A stretch of DNA of 64,000 nucleotides from a virus, in the IMG/VR virus record IMGVR_UViG_3300023174_004581, positions 31,633-95,632 of that record. The stretch is one strand, 5' to 3'. The notes under the pieces are model-generated. The model saw nothing but the letters and a program-made list of their open reading frames with translations. It had not been told where the DNA came from and did not search any database. This document shows positions 1 to 8,906 of this stretch, piece by piece. The first letter of the stretch is position 1, and each line of letters starts with the position of its first letter. Position numbers and translations under genes: made by a program.

Positions 1-501
1 GATATGGGTATTCCATTCGAAGCATTCAAGTATTGGTTACGCTATAAAGATACACTTCACACAAATAATTTAGATGTAGGGTTTGTTCGTGTAGAAACGG
101 CGAATAAGAAGGATTATTTTTGTTCAGACGTATTGCTTCCCTCAACGCATCCAATACAGGTAGACGACAGAATCTTTGTTTGGAACCATCAAAATTATTG
201 TGCATTTTGGATGTGCGATAAACATGAATTAGAGAGATTTATAGCATCACCGTATTGGTCTCCACATTTATATTTTCCTAACGGCCTTAACAAACCGCCT
301 TCCACATTTATTTTGGAAAGTTCCGCAATTGGATTCAAAATGTCCTATTTAGGGTCTTTTTATCCACTCAACGAGACAAATACTCTTGTTTCAAATATAT
401 GTTTTGTACACCATTTAGCAAATAATTATATTCATGCGAAGGATACACCACTTGGAAAATTTGCAGTGGAGCGAATGACGGAAGGATTAACCCTTGCCTA
501 A
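1..501 (+). CDS. 3' part of an unidentified protein, cut by the left edge
   Basis: The frame is open from base 1, and a Met codon at base 4 gives 165 residues, so the visible part may be only the C-terminal portion of a longer protein. It is rich in Trp, Tyr, Phe and His (for example the run FVWNHQNYCAFWMC near residue 57) and has no membrane segment or catalytic motif I recognise. It lies directly upstream of, and in the same direction as, a DxD glycosyltransferase, so a role in the same glycan pathway is possible; that is inference from position only. Confidence 0.6.
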   Translation, partial: DMGIPFEAFKYWLRYKDTLHTNNLDVGFVRVETANKKDYFCSDVLLPSTHPIQVDDRIFVWNHQNYCAFWMCDKHELERFIASPYWSPHLYFPNGLNKPPSTFILESSAIGFKMSYLGSFYPLNETNTLVSNICFVHHLANNYIHAKDTPLGKFAVERMTEGLTLA

Positions 502-535
502 AGTTAAATATATAAAGCCACATAAACAACTTACA

Positions 536-1330
536 ATGAAAGTTGTAACACCGGTTGTAAACAATCCTGGATTCATCAAGGCACAATTTCACACACTCAG
601 ACGACACATGAAAACACCTTATGAGTTTATTGTATTCAATGACGCAAAACAGTTTCCTGATTATACGAATTTTGGCGATGTGACCCTTCATTCACAAATT
701 GTAGATATGTGTCAGCAACTTGGAATCCGTTGTATAAACATGCCTAATGAACAACATCGTGAGTTAACGCACGCTGGAATGCGGCATATTCAATCTATGA
801 ACTATATTACACAATTTATGTTTGACAATCCGGATCAATATCTTCATATTGATTCGGATATGTTTCTAGTAGACACATTCCATATAGATTCGTTTATACG
901 CTATGACTGTGCTGTTACTCTTTCAGAACGTCCAGGCATTCAGTACGTTTGGCCAAATCTCTTTTATTTTAACACAGAGAATATGAAATTTCGTGAACTC
1001 ATAAATTGGAACATGACGCCTACAACAGATACAGGTGGTATGATGGAGGGCTGGTTGCGAGCGTATAAAGAATCACATCATGATAAGATTTTCTACATTC
1101 GTCATTTAGCATCGTGTCAATGGGATGACACACAGATTCCGCCCAATATTCACAATCCGAAATTAAAATCATTCCTTCAAAACGATATTCGTAATACGAG
1201 TGACGGAAAGTTTTGGTGTGAGTTATACAATACAAATGTTCTTCATTATAGAGCCGGTAGTAACTGGAACGGAGAAGGAAAAGGGACACATCAATACATG
1301 ACAGAACAATTGTTAGAAGCATTAGTTTAA
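536..1330 (+). CDS. GT-A type glycosyltransferase with DxD motif
   Basis: Predicted 264-residue protein resembling nucleotide-sugar-dependent GT-A glycosyltransferases. It begins KVVTPVVNNPGFI, a typical first beta strand, and has a hydrophobic strand ending in HIDSDMFLV at about residue 106, whose DSD is the expected metal/nucleotide-sugar binding DxD motif. The frame is open further upstream, but only from a TTG at 494; the first ATG is at 536, after an AT-rich stretch that would serve as promoter, so I use 536. The donor and acceptor sugars cannot be told. It belongs to the glycan cluster that fills the first 6 kb. Confidence 0.75.
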   Translation: MKVVTPVVNNPGFIKAQFHTLRRHMKTPYEFIVFNDAKQFPDYTNFGDVTLHSQIVDMCQQLGIRCINMPNEQHRELTHAGMRHIQSMNYITQFMFDNPDQYLHIDSDMFLVDTFHIDSFIRYDCAVTLSERPGIQYVWPNLFYFNTENMKFRELINWNMTPTTDTGGMMEGWLRAYKESHHDKIFYIRHLASCQWDDTQIPPNIHNPKLKSFLQNDIRNTSDGKFWCELYNTNVLHYRAGSNWNGEGKGTHQYMTEQLLEALV

Positions 1331-1339
1331 ATATAGAGA

Positions 1340-2029
1340 TTACACAGAAATGTTAAAATATTTTTTGCGAATCATATCTGGAGTCTGTTGTCCACTTGCG
1401 TTATAGACAGAGCCTGAGTGAAGTCGGTGATATGTAAGTGGCAAGGGAACATTGTAAAACCGAACACCGTTTAGCAGATGCTTACACCAACAATCATAAT
1501 CGTATGTTCCAAAAAATTCGTCCGTGTAATTGACAAGATGTTTTTTAATTAAAATAGAGGAATGGATCATTGGATTTACTTTCATAAAATGTTCTTTCGT
1601 TATTGAACCGCCAGGAATATCTGGAGAACCATTCCAATCACCGAAGTATTGAGCAAATGTTCCAATAATTCCAGAGTCTTTCGCAGCACTCTGTGTAGAT
1701 AGCATTTGAGCCTCTAGTTTTATAGGATGCCATTTGTCATCAATATCAATGTGTGCTATCCACTCTGTATTTGCTAGACTTGCTAAAAAATTTATTGTGG
1801 AGGGGGCACCTTTTATGTCAGGTAGATTGTAAATATGTATGCGAGGATCATGAATCTTCTCAATTTTATCCTTTAGAGTTTTATATACATTGTTATCGTC
1901 TCCACCATGACCATTTACACCGATAATAACAGTCCAATTTGTATACGTTTGATTTAATATAGAATAAACACAATCGTCAAAATATTCCCAACCATTGTAG
2001 ACTGGGATTAATATTGTAACCGGAATCAT
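1340..2029 (-). CDS. Family 2 glycosyltransferase
   Basis: A 229-residue protein that begins TILIPVYNGWEYFDDCVYSI, the classic N-terminal strand and helix of GT2 enzymes, followed by the second strand WTVIIGVNG and the acidic metal-binding motif HIDIDDKWHP near residue 128. It would transfer a sugar from a nucleotide sugar, with inversion, to a growing glycan; the specificity is not visible. No transmembrane segment is present, so it is probably a soluble enzyme of the virus factory or cytosol. It is convergent with the preceding glycosyltransferase with 9 bp between the stops. Confidence 0.85.
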   Translation of the reverse strand: MIPVTILIPVYNGWEYFDDCVYSILNQTYTNWTVIIGVNGHGGDDNNVYKTLKDKIEKIHDPRIHIYNLPDIKGAPSTINFLASLANTEWIAHIDIDDKWHPIKLEAQMLSTQSAAKDSGIIGTFAQYFGDWNGSPDIPGGSITKEHFMKVNPMIHSSILIKKHLVNYTDEFFGTYDYDCWCKHLLNGVRFYNVPLPLTYHRLHSGSVYNASGQQTPDMIRKKYFNISV

Positions 2030-2108
2030 ATATGATTATAAATGAATAATCGCTTTAGACAGGTATATAATAGAGTCTAAAACACACATACATATAAATC
2101 GGTTAGAT

Positions 2109-2525
2109 ATGACATTTCGTAAATTGACAGAAAATGATTATGTGGCCTATTTAGAACTTATTAATGAATTTCGTCCTACTAAATTTAACGAAGAAGAGTT
2201 CAAGAAAACCCTAAAGCAGATTCAATCAATGTCTGAAATATGGGTCTATGAAGAGGATGGACAATTGCTTGCAACAGGGACTATTATTTATGAATATAAA
2301 TTTATACACAACCTATGTGTATACGCACATATAGAAGATGTATGTGTTCGTAAATCACATCGTCGAAAACGCATAGGCAAGGAGATTATATCACATCTGA
2401 TCAATCAGGCTCGACACTGTTATAAAATAACATTGGATTGTGCTGATGAAAACATGCCGTTTTATGAAGCATGTGGTTTAGAAAAACGTGGCAACCAGAT
2501 GTGCCAATTGCTGACAAATTTATAA
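2109..2525 (+). CDS. GNA1: GNAT acetyltransferase, GNA1-like (glucosamine-6-phosphate N-acetyltransferase)
   Basis: A 138-residue GNAT-fold protein, the size of eukaryotic GNA1. The acetyl-CoA pyrophosphate loop reads RKSHRRKRIGKEII (about residues 82-95), preceded by AHIEDVCV, and is followed by CYKITLDCADENMPFYEACG; in GNA1 the corresponding stretch (CYKITL-x-C-x(2)-N-x(2)-FY-x(3)-G) is highly characteristic. GNA1 makes N-acetylglucosamine-6-phosphate from glucosamine-6-phosphate and acetyl-CoA, the step leading to UDP-GlcNAc. This fits the surrounding glycosyltransferases. The assignment to GNA1 rather than another GNAT is by motif pattern only. Confidence 0.75.
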   Translation: MTFRKLTENDYVAYLELINEFRPTKFNEEEFKKTLKQIQSMSEIWVYEEDGQLLATGTIIYEYKFIHNLCVYAHIEDVCVRKSHRRKRIGKEIISHLINQARHCYKITLDCADENMPFYEACGLEKRGNQMCQLLTNL

Positions 2526-3119
2526 CCGAGACCATTTTGTCCATACATAATTATAATTATAATTACATATATGTGTCTTTTCTAACATGGAAAAATAACC
2601 TTTTATTTTTGTGTCGTTTTCTTCAGAAGGATAGTGAAACTGTACAATCAAATGACGGATATGTTTGTGAAAATCTTTAGAAAATATGTAATCCAATAAG
2701 TCATATTCACCCCCTTCAATATTTATGTGTAGAAGGTCTATATCTTTTATGTTATGTTCATTTATAAACTCAAAAAAATCACGTATAGAACATTTATGTG
2801 CAGTTGAAGGATCCACTTTCGCAAACATGCTTGTAGAATCTCCAGTAATATTCATAGAAAAATCAAAATTACCATTTCCAAGACCGTGCGGCAATAAAAA
2901 AATATTCGGATGTGATTGGCACTCAACGATTGCTTCGTGGTAAAATGGTATCATGGGTTCAAATGTGTATATTTTACATTTATATAAGTCTGATAGTAAT
3001 TTTGTAGTATATCCTTTATACGTCCCCAAATCAAAAATAATTGCAGAAGTATTTATATCCATTCCTTCAACATAACCATGAAACATATTATCAGCATAGA
3101 ATCGCTGAACTTCACTCAT
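2520..3119 (-). CDS. FkbM-family SAM-dependent methyltransferase
   Basis: A 199-residue Rossmann methyltransferase. Motif I is IIFDLGTYKGYTTKLL (about residue 28), motif II ends in YTFEPM, and the FkbM hallmark DLLHINIEGGEYDLLDYI lies near residue 130. FkbM enzymes O-methylate sugars and other hydroxyls, so here it could methylate the sugars attached by the neighbouring glycosyltransferases. The gene overlaps the end of the GNA1-like gene by 6 bp, tail to tail. The last residues (NYNYNY) are encoded by a short AATTAT repeat, so the C-terminus may vary between strains. Confidence 0.85.
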   Translation of the reverse strand: MSEVQRFYADNMFHGYVEGMDINTSAIIFDLGTYKGYTTKLLSDLYKCKIYTFEPMIPFYHEAIVECQSHPNIFLLPHGLGNGNFDFSMNITGDSTSMFAKVDPSTAHKCSIRDFFEFINEHNIKDIDLLHINIEGGEYDLLDYIFSKDFHKHIRHLIVQFHYPSEENDTKIKGYFSMLEKTHICNYNYNYVWTKWSRL

Positions 3120-3216
3120 TGTTTTATAATGTAGAATTCATATGCGTCAACGTTTAGACTATCGCATTACTTATTTATCGGTCTAAACAGTATATTTCAT
3201 AAACATATAATACTCT

Positions 3217-4038
3217 ATGTACATAACACCAAAAATTACAGCATCTGATTCTGAATGGTTATCAGCAAAAAATACAGGTCTTGGAAATGTGATGTTCCAA
3301 ATAGCATCATGTTATGGCTTAGCAAAAACAACAAATCGCATAGTTGTGTATAATAATCTTGTAAAATTCGCACATATGTTAAAAGAGCGTTTTGGATTTA
3401 ATCACCTAAATACTATATTTAGAAAGTGTTTAACGATTGAGAATACGCCATTTCATCCTATTCACGAACGAGATATTTGGGCTTATGATAAAGATCTAAT
3501 TGTGTTTTTAACGTCCAATCGTGAATCTGTTGAATTATTTGGTTATCTTGAATGTATAGAATACTTCAATATGTACAAACATGAAATTGTAGATATATTT
3601 TCACCTGACGATACTTCTCTTAATATTATTCGTAATACATATCCAATATTATTCCATAACAATTATACAACAATATCTTTACATTTTCGTGGCAATGAAT
3701 ACATTAATCATTCTGTTATTGGTAAACCATGGGATTACAGTTTTTATAAACGAGCCACCGAGTATTTTAAAGAGAATGTTGAAAATCCAATCTTTCTTAT
3801 ATTTTCGGATGATATGGAAAGTATCGATTTTACATTTTTAGAAGGTTACCCTTATTTACGTATGGGCCATACGGAAGATTACATTGATATGTGGTGTATA
3901 TCATTATGTCATCATAATATAATGTCGAAATCAACATTTAGTTTTTGGGGGTCATATTTGAACAAACATTCTGATGCTATCATTGTTTATGATAAAAACA
4001 TGGAAAAACCTTACCACACGTTATTCACGCCAATTTAG
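3217..4038 (+). CDS. GT11-like alpha-1,2-fucosyltransferase
   Basis: A 273-residue protein with the ordered motifs of GT11: N-terminal GLGNVMFQIA (about residue 22), the GDP-sugar motif region LHFRGNEY (about 156; the family usually has HxRxGDY), IFSDDMES, then DYIDMWCISLCHHNIMSKST and SFWGSYLN near the C-terminus. GT11 enzymes move L-fucose from GDP-fucose to a galactose, making alpha-1,2 links. The second motif has Asn where Gly-Asp is common, so the sugar specificity may differ. The upstream region contains a GGTCTAAA box also seen before the next gene. Confidence 0.8.
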   Translation: MYITPKITASDSEWLSAKNTGLGNVMFQIASCYGLAKTTNRIVVYNNLVKFAHMLKERFGFNHLNTIFRKCLTIENTPFHPIHERDIWAYDKDLIVFLTSNRESVELFGYLECIEYFNMYKHEIVDIFSPDDTSLNIIRNTYPILFHNNYTTISLHFRGNEYINHSVIGKPWDYSFYKRATEYFKENVENPIFLIFSDDMESIDFTFLEGYPYLRMGHTEDYIDMWCISLCHHNIMSKSTFSFWGSYLNKHSDAIIVYDKNMEKPYHTLFTPI

Positions 4039-4103
4039 TTTATACAAACATATGTATCGGTCTAAATGGTATCTAATTATTTTACATATATCCATTGAAC
4101 GGT

Positions 4104-5945
4104 ATGAGTTCCGAATTGTTCCCTAATTCACGTGTTTTTGGCGATCATAGCATAGTGTCATATGATACTAAAGTACATCCTTTTAGAGAATATTTTGAAA
4201 CATTGTATGAAACGAGCGATCTAGAACATCTCCACACACAATCAAGTGAATACAATTCATCAAGTTTGAGAGATATTGAAACAAATTTACATAAACAGTT
4301 TTATGCTGATATCAAGGCGAATATACATTTTAAGATATTGTATTGTAAGTTTGTTAAAGATATTTACAAGCATTTTTACCCTGATGAACAGTATATGATA
4401 TATCAATCGTTTCCCAGCGTGCGATTCCAATTTATAAATAATACAGCTGTTCCACCCCATTATGATTCAGATGATATTGGTCGTCATCCCTTGGGCGAGC
4501 GTAATTTTCTTATTCCAATCACATCAATGTATGGCACAAATCGTCTTTTTATAGAATCTGAACCAGGAAAGGGCGATTATGAAGGCATAACAATGAATTA
4601 TGGCAACTTGTTTGTGTTTAATGGAAATCGTTGTACACATTTTAATCAGATTAATGTTGAAACAACTCTACGAATTTCACTAGATTTTCGCATTATTCAT
4701 CAGAAGGATTATATGGCATATATATCCAAATCACAGATAACATCGACAAATCCACGGGATCCTGAAAAACTACGCACACCGACAAAAATGGTAATTGGCG
4801 GATATTATCAGTCTTGTATGAATTCAGATACGATTGAGGAAATGATACAATGGCATCACCAAAAAGATATGTTGCTTCAAACGAGGCCTAATTTTGATAT
4901 ATGTGAAGCAAACGCATGCTTTGATTATATGAAGGATGGTGTAAACTTTGTAACAGAGTATCAGCAGACGACAAAATTGGAATCTATGATTTCAGAATTT
5001 ATAGGTGTAAAACATGTGTTGATGACAACTAGTGGTAGCATGGCACTCGCAATGGCTCTCATGGGATGCGAGATAGGCACGGGCGACGATGTTATTGTGC
5101 CAGACTATACTATGATTGCAACAATAAACGCTGTAAAGATGGTAGGAGCAAATCCTATCATAACAGATGTAGATCCACGTACAGGCACGCTTACACAAGA
5201 ACTTATTGAACGTAATCGCACTCCTAACACTAAATGCGTGCTATTTGTGTCGTTAAACAATCGCCAATTAGACCTACCGCAGATTAAAACATATTGTGAA
5301 TCGAATGGATTAATATTAATTGAGGATGCAGCTCAATCATTGGGTGCTCGTGTGGACGGTAAGCATTTCGGAACCTTTGGTCGCGTTGGCTGTTTTTCAT
5401 TAAGCACACCCAAAATTATTAGCACAGGACAAGGTGGCTTTGTTGTTACAAATGATAGTCAACTTGCAAATAAAATGTCAATGATTAAAAATTTTGGGAG
5501 AAAATGTGGCGGCGTAGATGTATTCGAACTATTTGGATTGAATATGAAATACACAGATATACAAGCTGTAATCGGCATAGAACAGATGAAGAAATTGCCT
5601 GAACGTATTTCGTTTATGCGTAATCTATATATACAATATTATAATCAACTTAAGGAAACAGAAGTTTTTATGATACCACCGTCAGGCAATAATTATTTGC
5701 CATGGTTTATTGATATATATACACCAAAAAGAGATGAACTTGCAGCATTTCTAAAGTTACATAATATACAAACACGGCCAACATATCCTGAAATTCATAA
5801 AACACCTATGTATTTATCAAATAAAGAGTTTCCGACAGCATCATATATTTCGCAGAATGGGCTTTTTTTACCATCTCATACATTCGTGAGCGACGAGGAA
5901 GTAAAATATATTTGTAGATTAATACGCTGTTTTTTCCTAAAATGA
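4104..5945 (+). CDS. Fusion of StrG-like 2OG-Fe(II) oxygenase and DegT/DnrJ/EryC1 sugar aminotransferase
   Basis: The 613-residue protein has two parts. Residues 1-205 look like a 2-oxoglutarate/Fe(II) jelly-roll: VPPHYDSD (His and Asp ligands near 119-121), FLIPITSMYGTN, FIESEPGKGDY and THFNQIN with the second His near 179, then RISLDFR with the 2OG-binding Arg; this order matches StrG-type proteins of aminocyclitol and sugar clusters. Residues ~260-613 are a PLP aminotransferase of the DegT family: TTSGSMALAMAL, IEDAAQSLGA, and FSLSTPKIISTGQGG with the Schiff-base lysine. The second part would aminate a nucleotide keto-sugar. The start is the first ATG; a TTG lies 9 bases upstream. The fusion is unusual. 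Confidence 0.85.
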   Translation: MSSELFPNSRVFGDHSIVSYDTKVHPFREYFETLYETSDLEHLHTQSSEYNSSSLRDIETNLHKQFYADIKANIHFKILYCKFVKDIYKHFYPDEQYMIYQSFPSVRFQFINNTAVPPHYDSDDIGRHPLGERNFLIPITSMYGTNRLFIESEPGKGDYEGITMNYGNLFVFNGNRCTHFNQINVETTLRISLDFRIIHQKDYMAYISKSQITSTNPRDPEKLRTPTKMVIGGYYQSCMNSDTIEEMIQWHHQKDMLLQTRPNFDICEANACFDYMKDGVNFVTEYQQTTKLESMISEFIGVKHVLMTTSGSMALAMALMGCEIGTGDDVIVPDYTMIATINAVKMVGANPIITDVDPRTGTLTQELIERNRTPNTKCVLFVSLNNRQLDLPQIKTYCESNGLILIEDAAQSLGARVDGKHFGTFGRVGCFSLSTPKIISTGQGGFVVTNDSQLANKMSMIKNFGRKCGGVDVFELFGLNMKYTDIQAVIGIEQMKKLPERISFMRNLYIQYYNQLKETEVFMIPPSGNNYLPWFIDIYTPKRDELAAFLKLHNIQTRPTYPEIHKTPMYLSNKEFPTASYISQNGLFLPSHTFVSDEEVKYICRLIRCFFLK

Positions 5946-6023
5946 AACGATGTATAATTTCTTATATAACATAATAATATTATTTTATATATCCGATTCC
6001 AAAAATAGTGGTTTTTTTACGCC

Positions 6024-6393
6024 CTAAATTTTCTCCATTATTTTTGTGCCCTAATTTCTATTATAATACTTTAATTATTTTTGTGCCCTAATTTTTTCTC
6101 CAAAAAAACGCTAAAAAACGCAAAAAATCTCCAAAAAATGCTAAATTTTCTCGCATTTCGCCGGATTTTCTCCCATTTTTCTCTGAAATATCTCCAAATC
6201 ATTAATCTATAGATTAATGATTTGGAGATATTTCAGAGAAAAATGGGAGAAAATCCGGCGAAAACGAGGAATTTTGGGGAATTTCGAGAAAAAATAGAGA
6301 AATTTAGCATTTTTTTTGGAGAAAAATTAGGGCACAAAAAATAATTAAAGTATTATAACAGAATTAGGGCACAAAAATATCGGAGAAAATTAG
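6024..6393. repeat. Large imperfect palindrome with a perfect 108-bp core
   Basis: Bases 6156-6263 form a perfect inverted repeat with 54-bp arms and no spacer, centred between 6209 and 6210. Outside it the arms continue imperfectly to about 6024 and 6393, with two copies of GTGCCCTAATT per arm (near 6046 and 6083, and inverted near 6325 and 6362). The stretch is noncoding, very AT-rich and lies between two convergent genes. It could be a miniature inverted-repeat element or a very large 3' hairpin. No target-site duplication could be fixed by eye. Confidence 0.9.
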
Positions 6394-6513
6394 CAAAATG
6401 TATTGAGAAAAATAATTAATAAATATAACAATACACTAACATTTACAACTTTTCATTTAAAACGCCGATTAAGAAGTTCTAAATTAAAAAAATTAGCTTT
6501 GAAGCCAGTAAAA

Positions 6514-7557
6514 TCAACAATTTATATAAGATATAATATTTTGTAATTTATCGCAACATTTAGTATCACGACTGTGTCGTTTTAATTGTAATGCTGTTTT
6601 ATATTCATTATTACAAACATTACATTTATAAATAATTATATTTTTATGTTCATTTAGTGTATTTAAAGTCGATAAACGTTTTTGTATACTTTTTTTAAAT
6701 CGTTCTTTTTCTTCCGATGATAAAATACCATTTTCGTTATCTGTATGGTATTTTGTAGTTTGATGTCGTTTTAGTTTTCCGCTTGTTTTGAATTCACACT
6801 CACATAGTTCACATTTAAATATCTTTGGAATTTGATTTTCTTTTTTTTTTTGAATTGTTTCCAAACGTTTTATTGTTATTTGTTTCATTTTTTCTTTACC
6901 TTCATCGGTATTATAAAATGCCTTTTTGGTTTCACGCATCATTTGTATTGATTTTTTACCTTCCTCAGTTTTATTTCTTAATATAAGACATTCGCTGTGC
7001 TTTTGTTTGAGTATTGCACCTTCTGGTGTGTTTAGAAATTCTATCTTTGCTTCACTTTCCTCTTTTCGTTTTTTTTGCCCTTCCTCAGAGTTCCAGAAAT
7101 TGTTTATTTTTTCACTATGACTTTTTTTCCACTCGTTGCCAAGTTCACTATTCAACATATCTGCGCGAGCATCAGACATTTGTTTTCGCTTTGCTGGGTC
7201 TGCAAAGCGTTTTTTTTGTGCCTCAGAATTCTTTTTATTAAGTTCTTCACATGATTTCTTACGTGGCCCTTGCCCCCCTCTTGTATAATTTAATCCATGC
7301 GGATGTAAACTATTATGTTTTTCAATTTCTGATATTTCTAATTCATCCAATCGGTCGTTTTCGCACTCATGTAATACTTCTATTTTGAAATTTTGAATCC
7401 CCAATACACGCATTGAGTCGACGATAGGTCTGTTTTGTTTAGGGTCTTTTGTATTTTTAATATGATCTTTCCACCTTTCCTGAATATTCTTTTTCTTAGT
7501 TTGACCTATATAAACTTTTTCATTTATAGTATTTGTAATTATATAAATGAAACCCAT
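6514..7557 (-). CDS. GIY-YIG endonuclease with C-terminal zinc fingers, homing-type
   Basis: A 347-residue protein. Residues 1-95 form a GIY-YIG nuclease domain: GFIYIITN and KVYIGQTK give the two signature strands, followed by RWKDHIK and an acidic ELEISEIEKHN. Residues ~100-240 are a Lys/Glu-rich array of imperfect repeats (EGKKSIQMMRETKKAFYNTD and similar) of the kind used for DNA contact. The C-terminus has two zinc fingers, FKCELCECEF with two later His (C-x2-C-x12-H-x5-H) and YKCNVCNNEY with His and Cys. This architecture is usual for virus-borne homing nucleases. It sits next to the large palindrome. Confidence 0.85.
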   Translation of the reverse strand: MGFIYIITNTINEKVYIGQTKKKNIQERWKDHIKNTKDPKQNRPIVDSMRVLGIQNFKIEVLHECENDRLDELEISEIEKHNSLHPHGLNYTRGGQGPRKKSCEELNKKNSEAQKKRFADPAKRKQMSDARADMLNSELGNEWKKSHSEKINNFWNSEEGQKKRKEESEAKIEFLNTPEGAILKQKHSECLILRNKTEEGKKSIQMMRETKKAFYNTDEGKEKMKQITIKRLETIQKKKENQIPKIFKCELCECEFKTSGKLKRHQTTKYHTDNENGILSSEEKERFKKSIQKRLSTLNTLNEHKNIIIYKCNVCNNEYKTALQLKRHSRDTKCCDKLQNIISYINC

Positions 7558-7636
7558 TTACTATCAACGAACATTAATTACGAATATTCAATTTTCTAAT
7601 AATAATATGGTTCAATAAGAATAATAATATGCCGTT

Positions 7637-8239
7637 TTACGCACGACGTGTCTTGTTACGGTTCTTGCGATTCTTACGCGTCTTAGGACTCTTCTCTAAA
7701 GGAAACATGCGATTCACCATCGCAGCTGCATTCTTATAATACTGGACATTAGCAGCATTCTCCGGAAATGCTAATTTCTTGCCTGTAATAGTCGTCTTCA
7801 TCTTGGGCTTCGCACCACGTTTTAATAATAGACTCTTTATTCCTTTGAATACAGCAATCGCCTCTGGCGTATTGGAACGTACAATCAGCACATCGGCTAG
7901 CCCGCGCGGAGTCTTCTTGGCGAATTCGGGATCCAATGTTGCACCGCTTAGTGTCTCCATATCGATTCCAAATGTCAAGGTCTCCTCTACAATCTCAGGT
8001 TCACCAGTTAATACAGCCGCATGGAGTAGCGTCAATCCTTGAAACTGGCTACCATCCATTGGGTGTATGTATTGCTTTAAAAATGGTGCTATACCCGCAT
8101 AACCCATTTTCTCAATATCATTCGCTATCTTGTACAAAGCTCGCTTGGCGATTCTTACTTCGTCCACAGTACCGAACGCAACAGCATCCATTAGGTTTTT
8201 CATTACCTCCGCGGGTGTGCTCTTCATAGCATTGGCCAT
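7637..8239 (-). CDS. Ankyrin-like protein with basic C-terminal tail
   Basis: A 200-residue protein. QGLTLLHAAVLTGEPEIVEE near residue 68 matches an ankyrin repeat, and KGIKSLLLKRGAK near 130 looks like the end of another. The last ~20 residues (SPKTRKNRKNRNKTRRA) form an Arg/Lys-rich tail shared with many proteins of this window. The start codon lies in AGATAGATATG, resembling the late initiator seen before other tailed genes. Only 6 bp separate it from the next gene upstream on the same strand, so the two may be expressed together. Function unknown; ankyrin repeats suggest protein binding. Confidence 0.75.
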   Translation of the reverse strand: MANAMKSTPAEVMKNLMDAVAFGTVDEVRIAKRALYKIANDIEKMGYAGIAPFLKQYIHPMDGSQFQGLTLLHAAVLTGEPEIVEETLTFGIDMETLSGATLDPEFAKKTPRGLADVLIVRSNTPEAIAVFKGIKSLLLKRGAKPKMKTTITGKKLAFPENAANVQYYKNAAAMVNRMFPLEKSPKTRKNRKNRNKTRRA

Positions 8240-8245
8240 ATCTAT

Positions 8246-8773
8246 CTAATTGTTTTTAGAATAAAAACGCCGTAAAGTTTTAGTTTTTCTGCTACGTGTA
8301 TGATTCTTGCGACTCTTACGTGCCCCGCCCTTTTTGTTCTTTCCTTGGGCTTCAAGCGCCTTCACAACTACATTAATATCCATATGTGTAAGTTCAGGTA
8401 TGGGTACTGCATTTCCGTATCCGTCAACATTCGGATCGTCATATACACCAGTTAATGCCTTTACAACCGCCAATAACACCGACTTTGCAGTATCGTCAGA
8501 TAACGTAGCAATATAGGGACGCACATCTTTGCTAGATATGTTCATCACTTTATTGTGATAGGCTTTCCATTCAGGTTTCATTTTGCCGTCTTTATTGTAT
8601 TGATTGTATCCATTTCCGGGCATATTGGGTAAATATTCAGGCGTGACCTCTTCTAACGCTGTATGTATCCATCCGCTGCTAATTTTGCCCGATATTTCTA
8701 ACAATAGTTCCTTAGCTTTCGCTGGAGCGACTTCACGTGCAATATCATTGAATCGTTTTTCGTTATTTGACAT
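8246..8773 (-). CDS. Unknown protein with Gly-Gly plus basic C-terminal tail
   Basis: A 175-residue protein I do not recognise. The first 140 residues look globular and mixed alpha, with a charged N-terminus and a Gly/Asn/Pro-rich patch at residues 45-65. The C-terminus changes abruptly to KKGGARKSRKNHTRSRKTKT and a few more basic residues, the window-wide tail. The start codon is in TAGTAGAGATG, close to the late initiator; no AAAATTGA lies nearby upstream. It is the upstream partner of the ankyrin-like gene that follows on the minus strand. Confidence 0.75.
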   Translation of the reverse strand: MSNNEKRFNDIAREVAPAKAKELLLEISGKISSGWIHTALEEVTPEYLPNMPGNGYNQYNKDGKMKPEWKAYHNKVMNISSKDVRPYIATLSDDTAKSVLLAVVKALTGVYDDPNVDGYGNAVPIPELTHMDINVVVKALEAQGKNKKGGARKSRKNHTRSRKTKTLRRFYSKNN

Positions 8774-8906
8774 CTCTACTAGACCGCATTATTTTAGACC
8801 CGCACAGCGGTATAAAAGGGTTGGCCTCTTAATGTAGAATAATTAGAAAGTCTATAAGATATTTGTGTGGCTGATATGGGGGTGATGTGCGAATAAAAAA
8901 GTTGTA

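Noticed and set aside
494-535. Longer N-terminus for the first glycosyltransferase
   Set aside because: It begins with TTG and covers the likely promoter; the ATG at 536 begins right before the first conserved strand.
1860-1867. AAAATTGA match on the minus strand
   Set aside because: It lies inside the coding region of the family 2 glycosyltransferase, with no gene start at the right distance.
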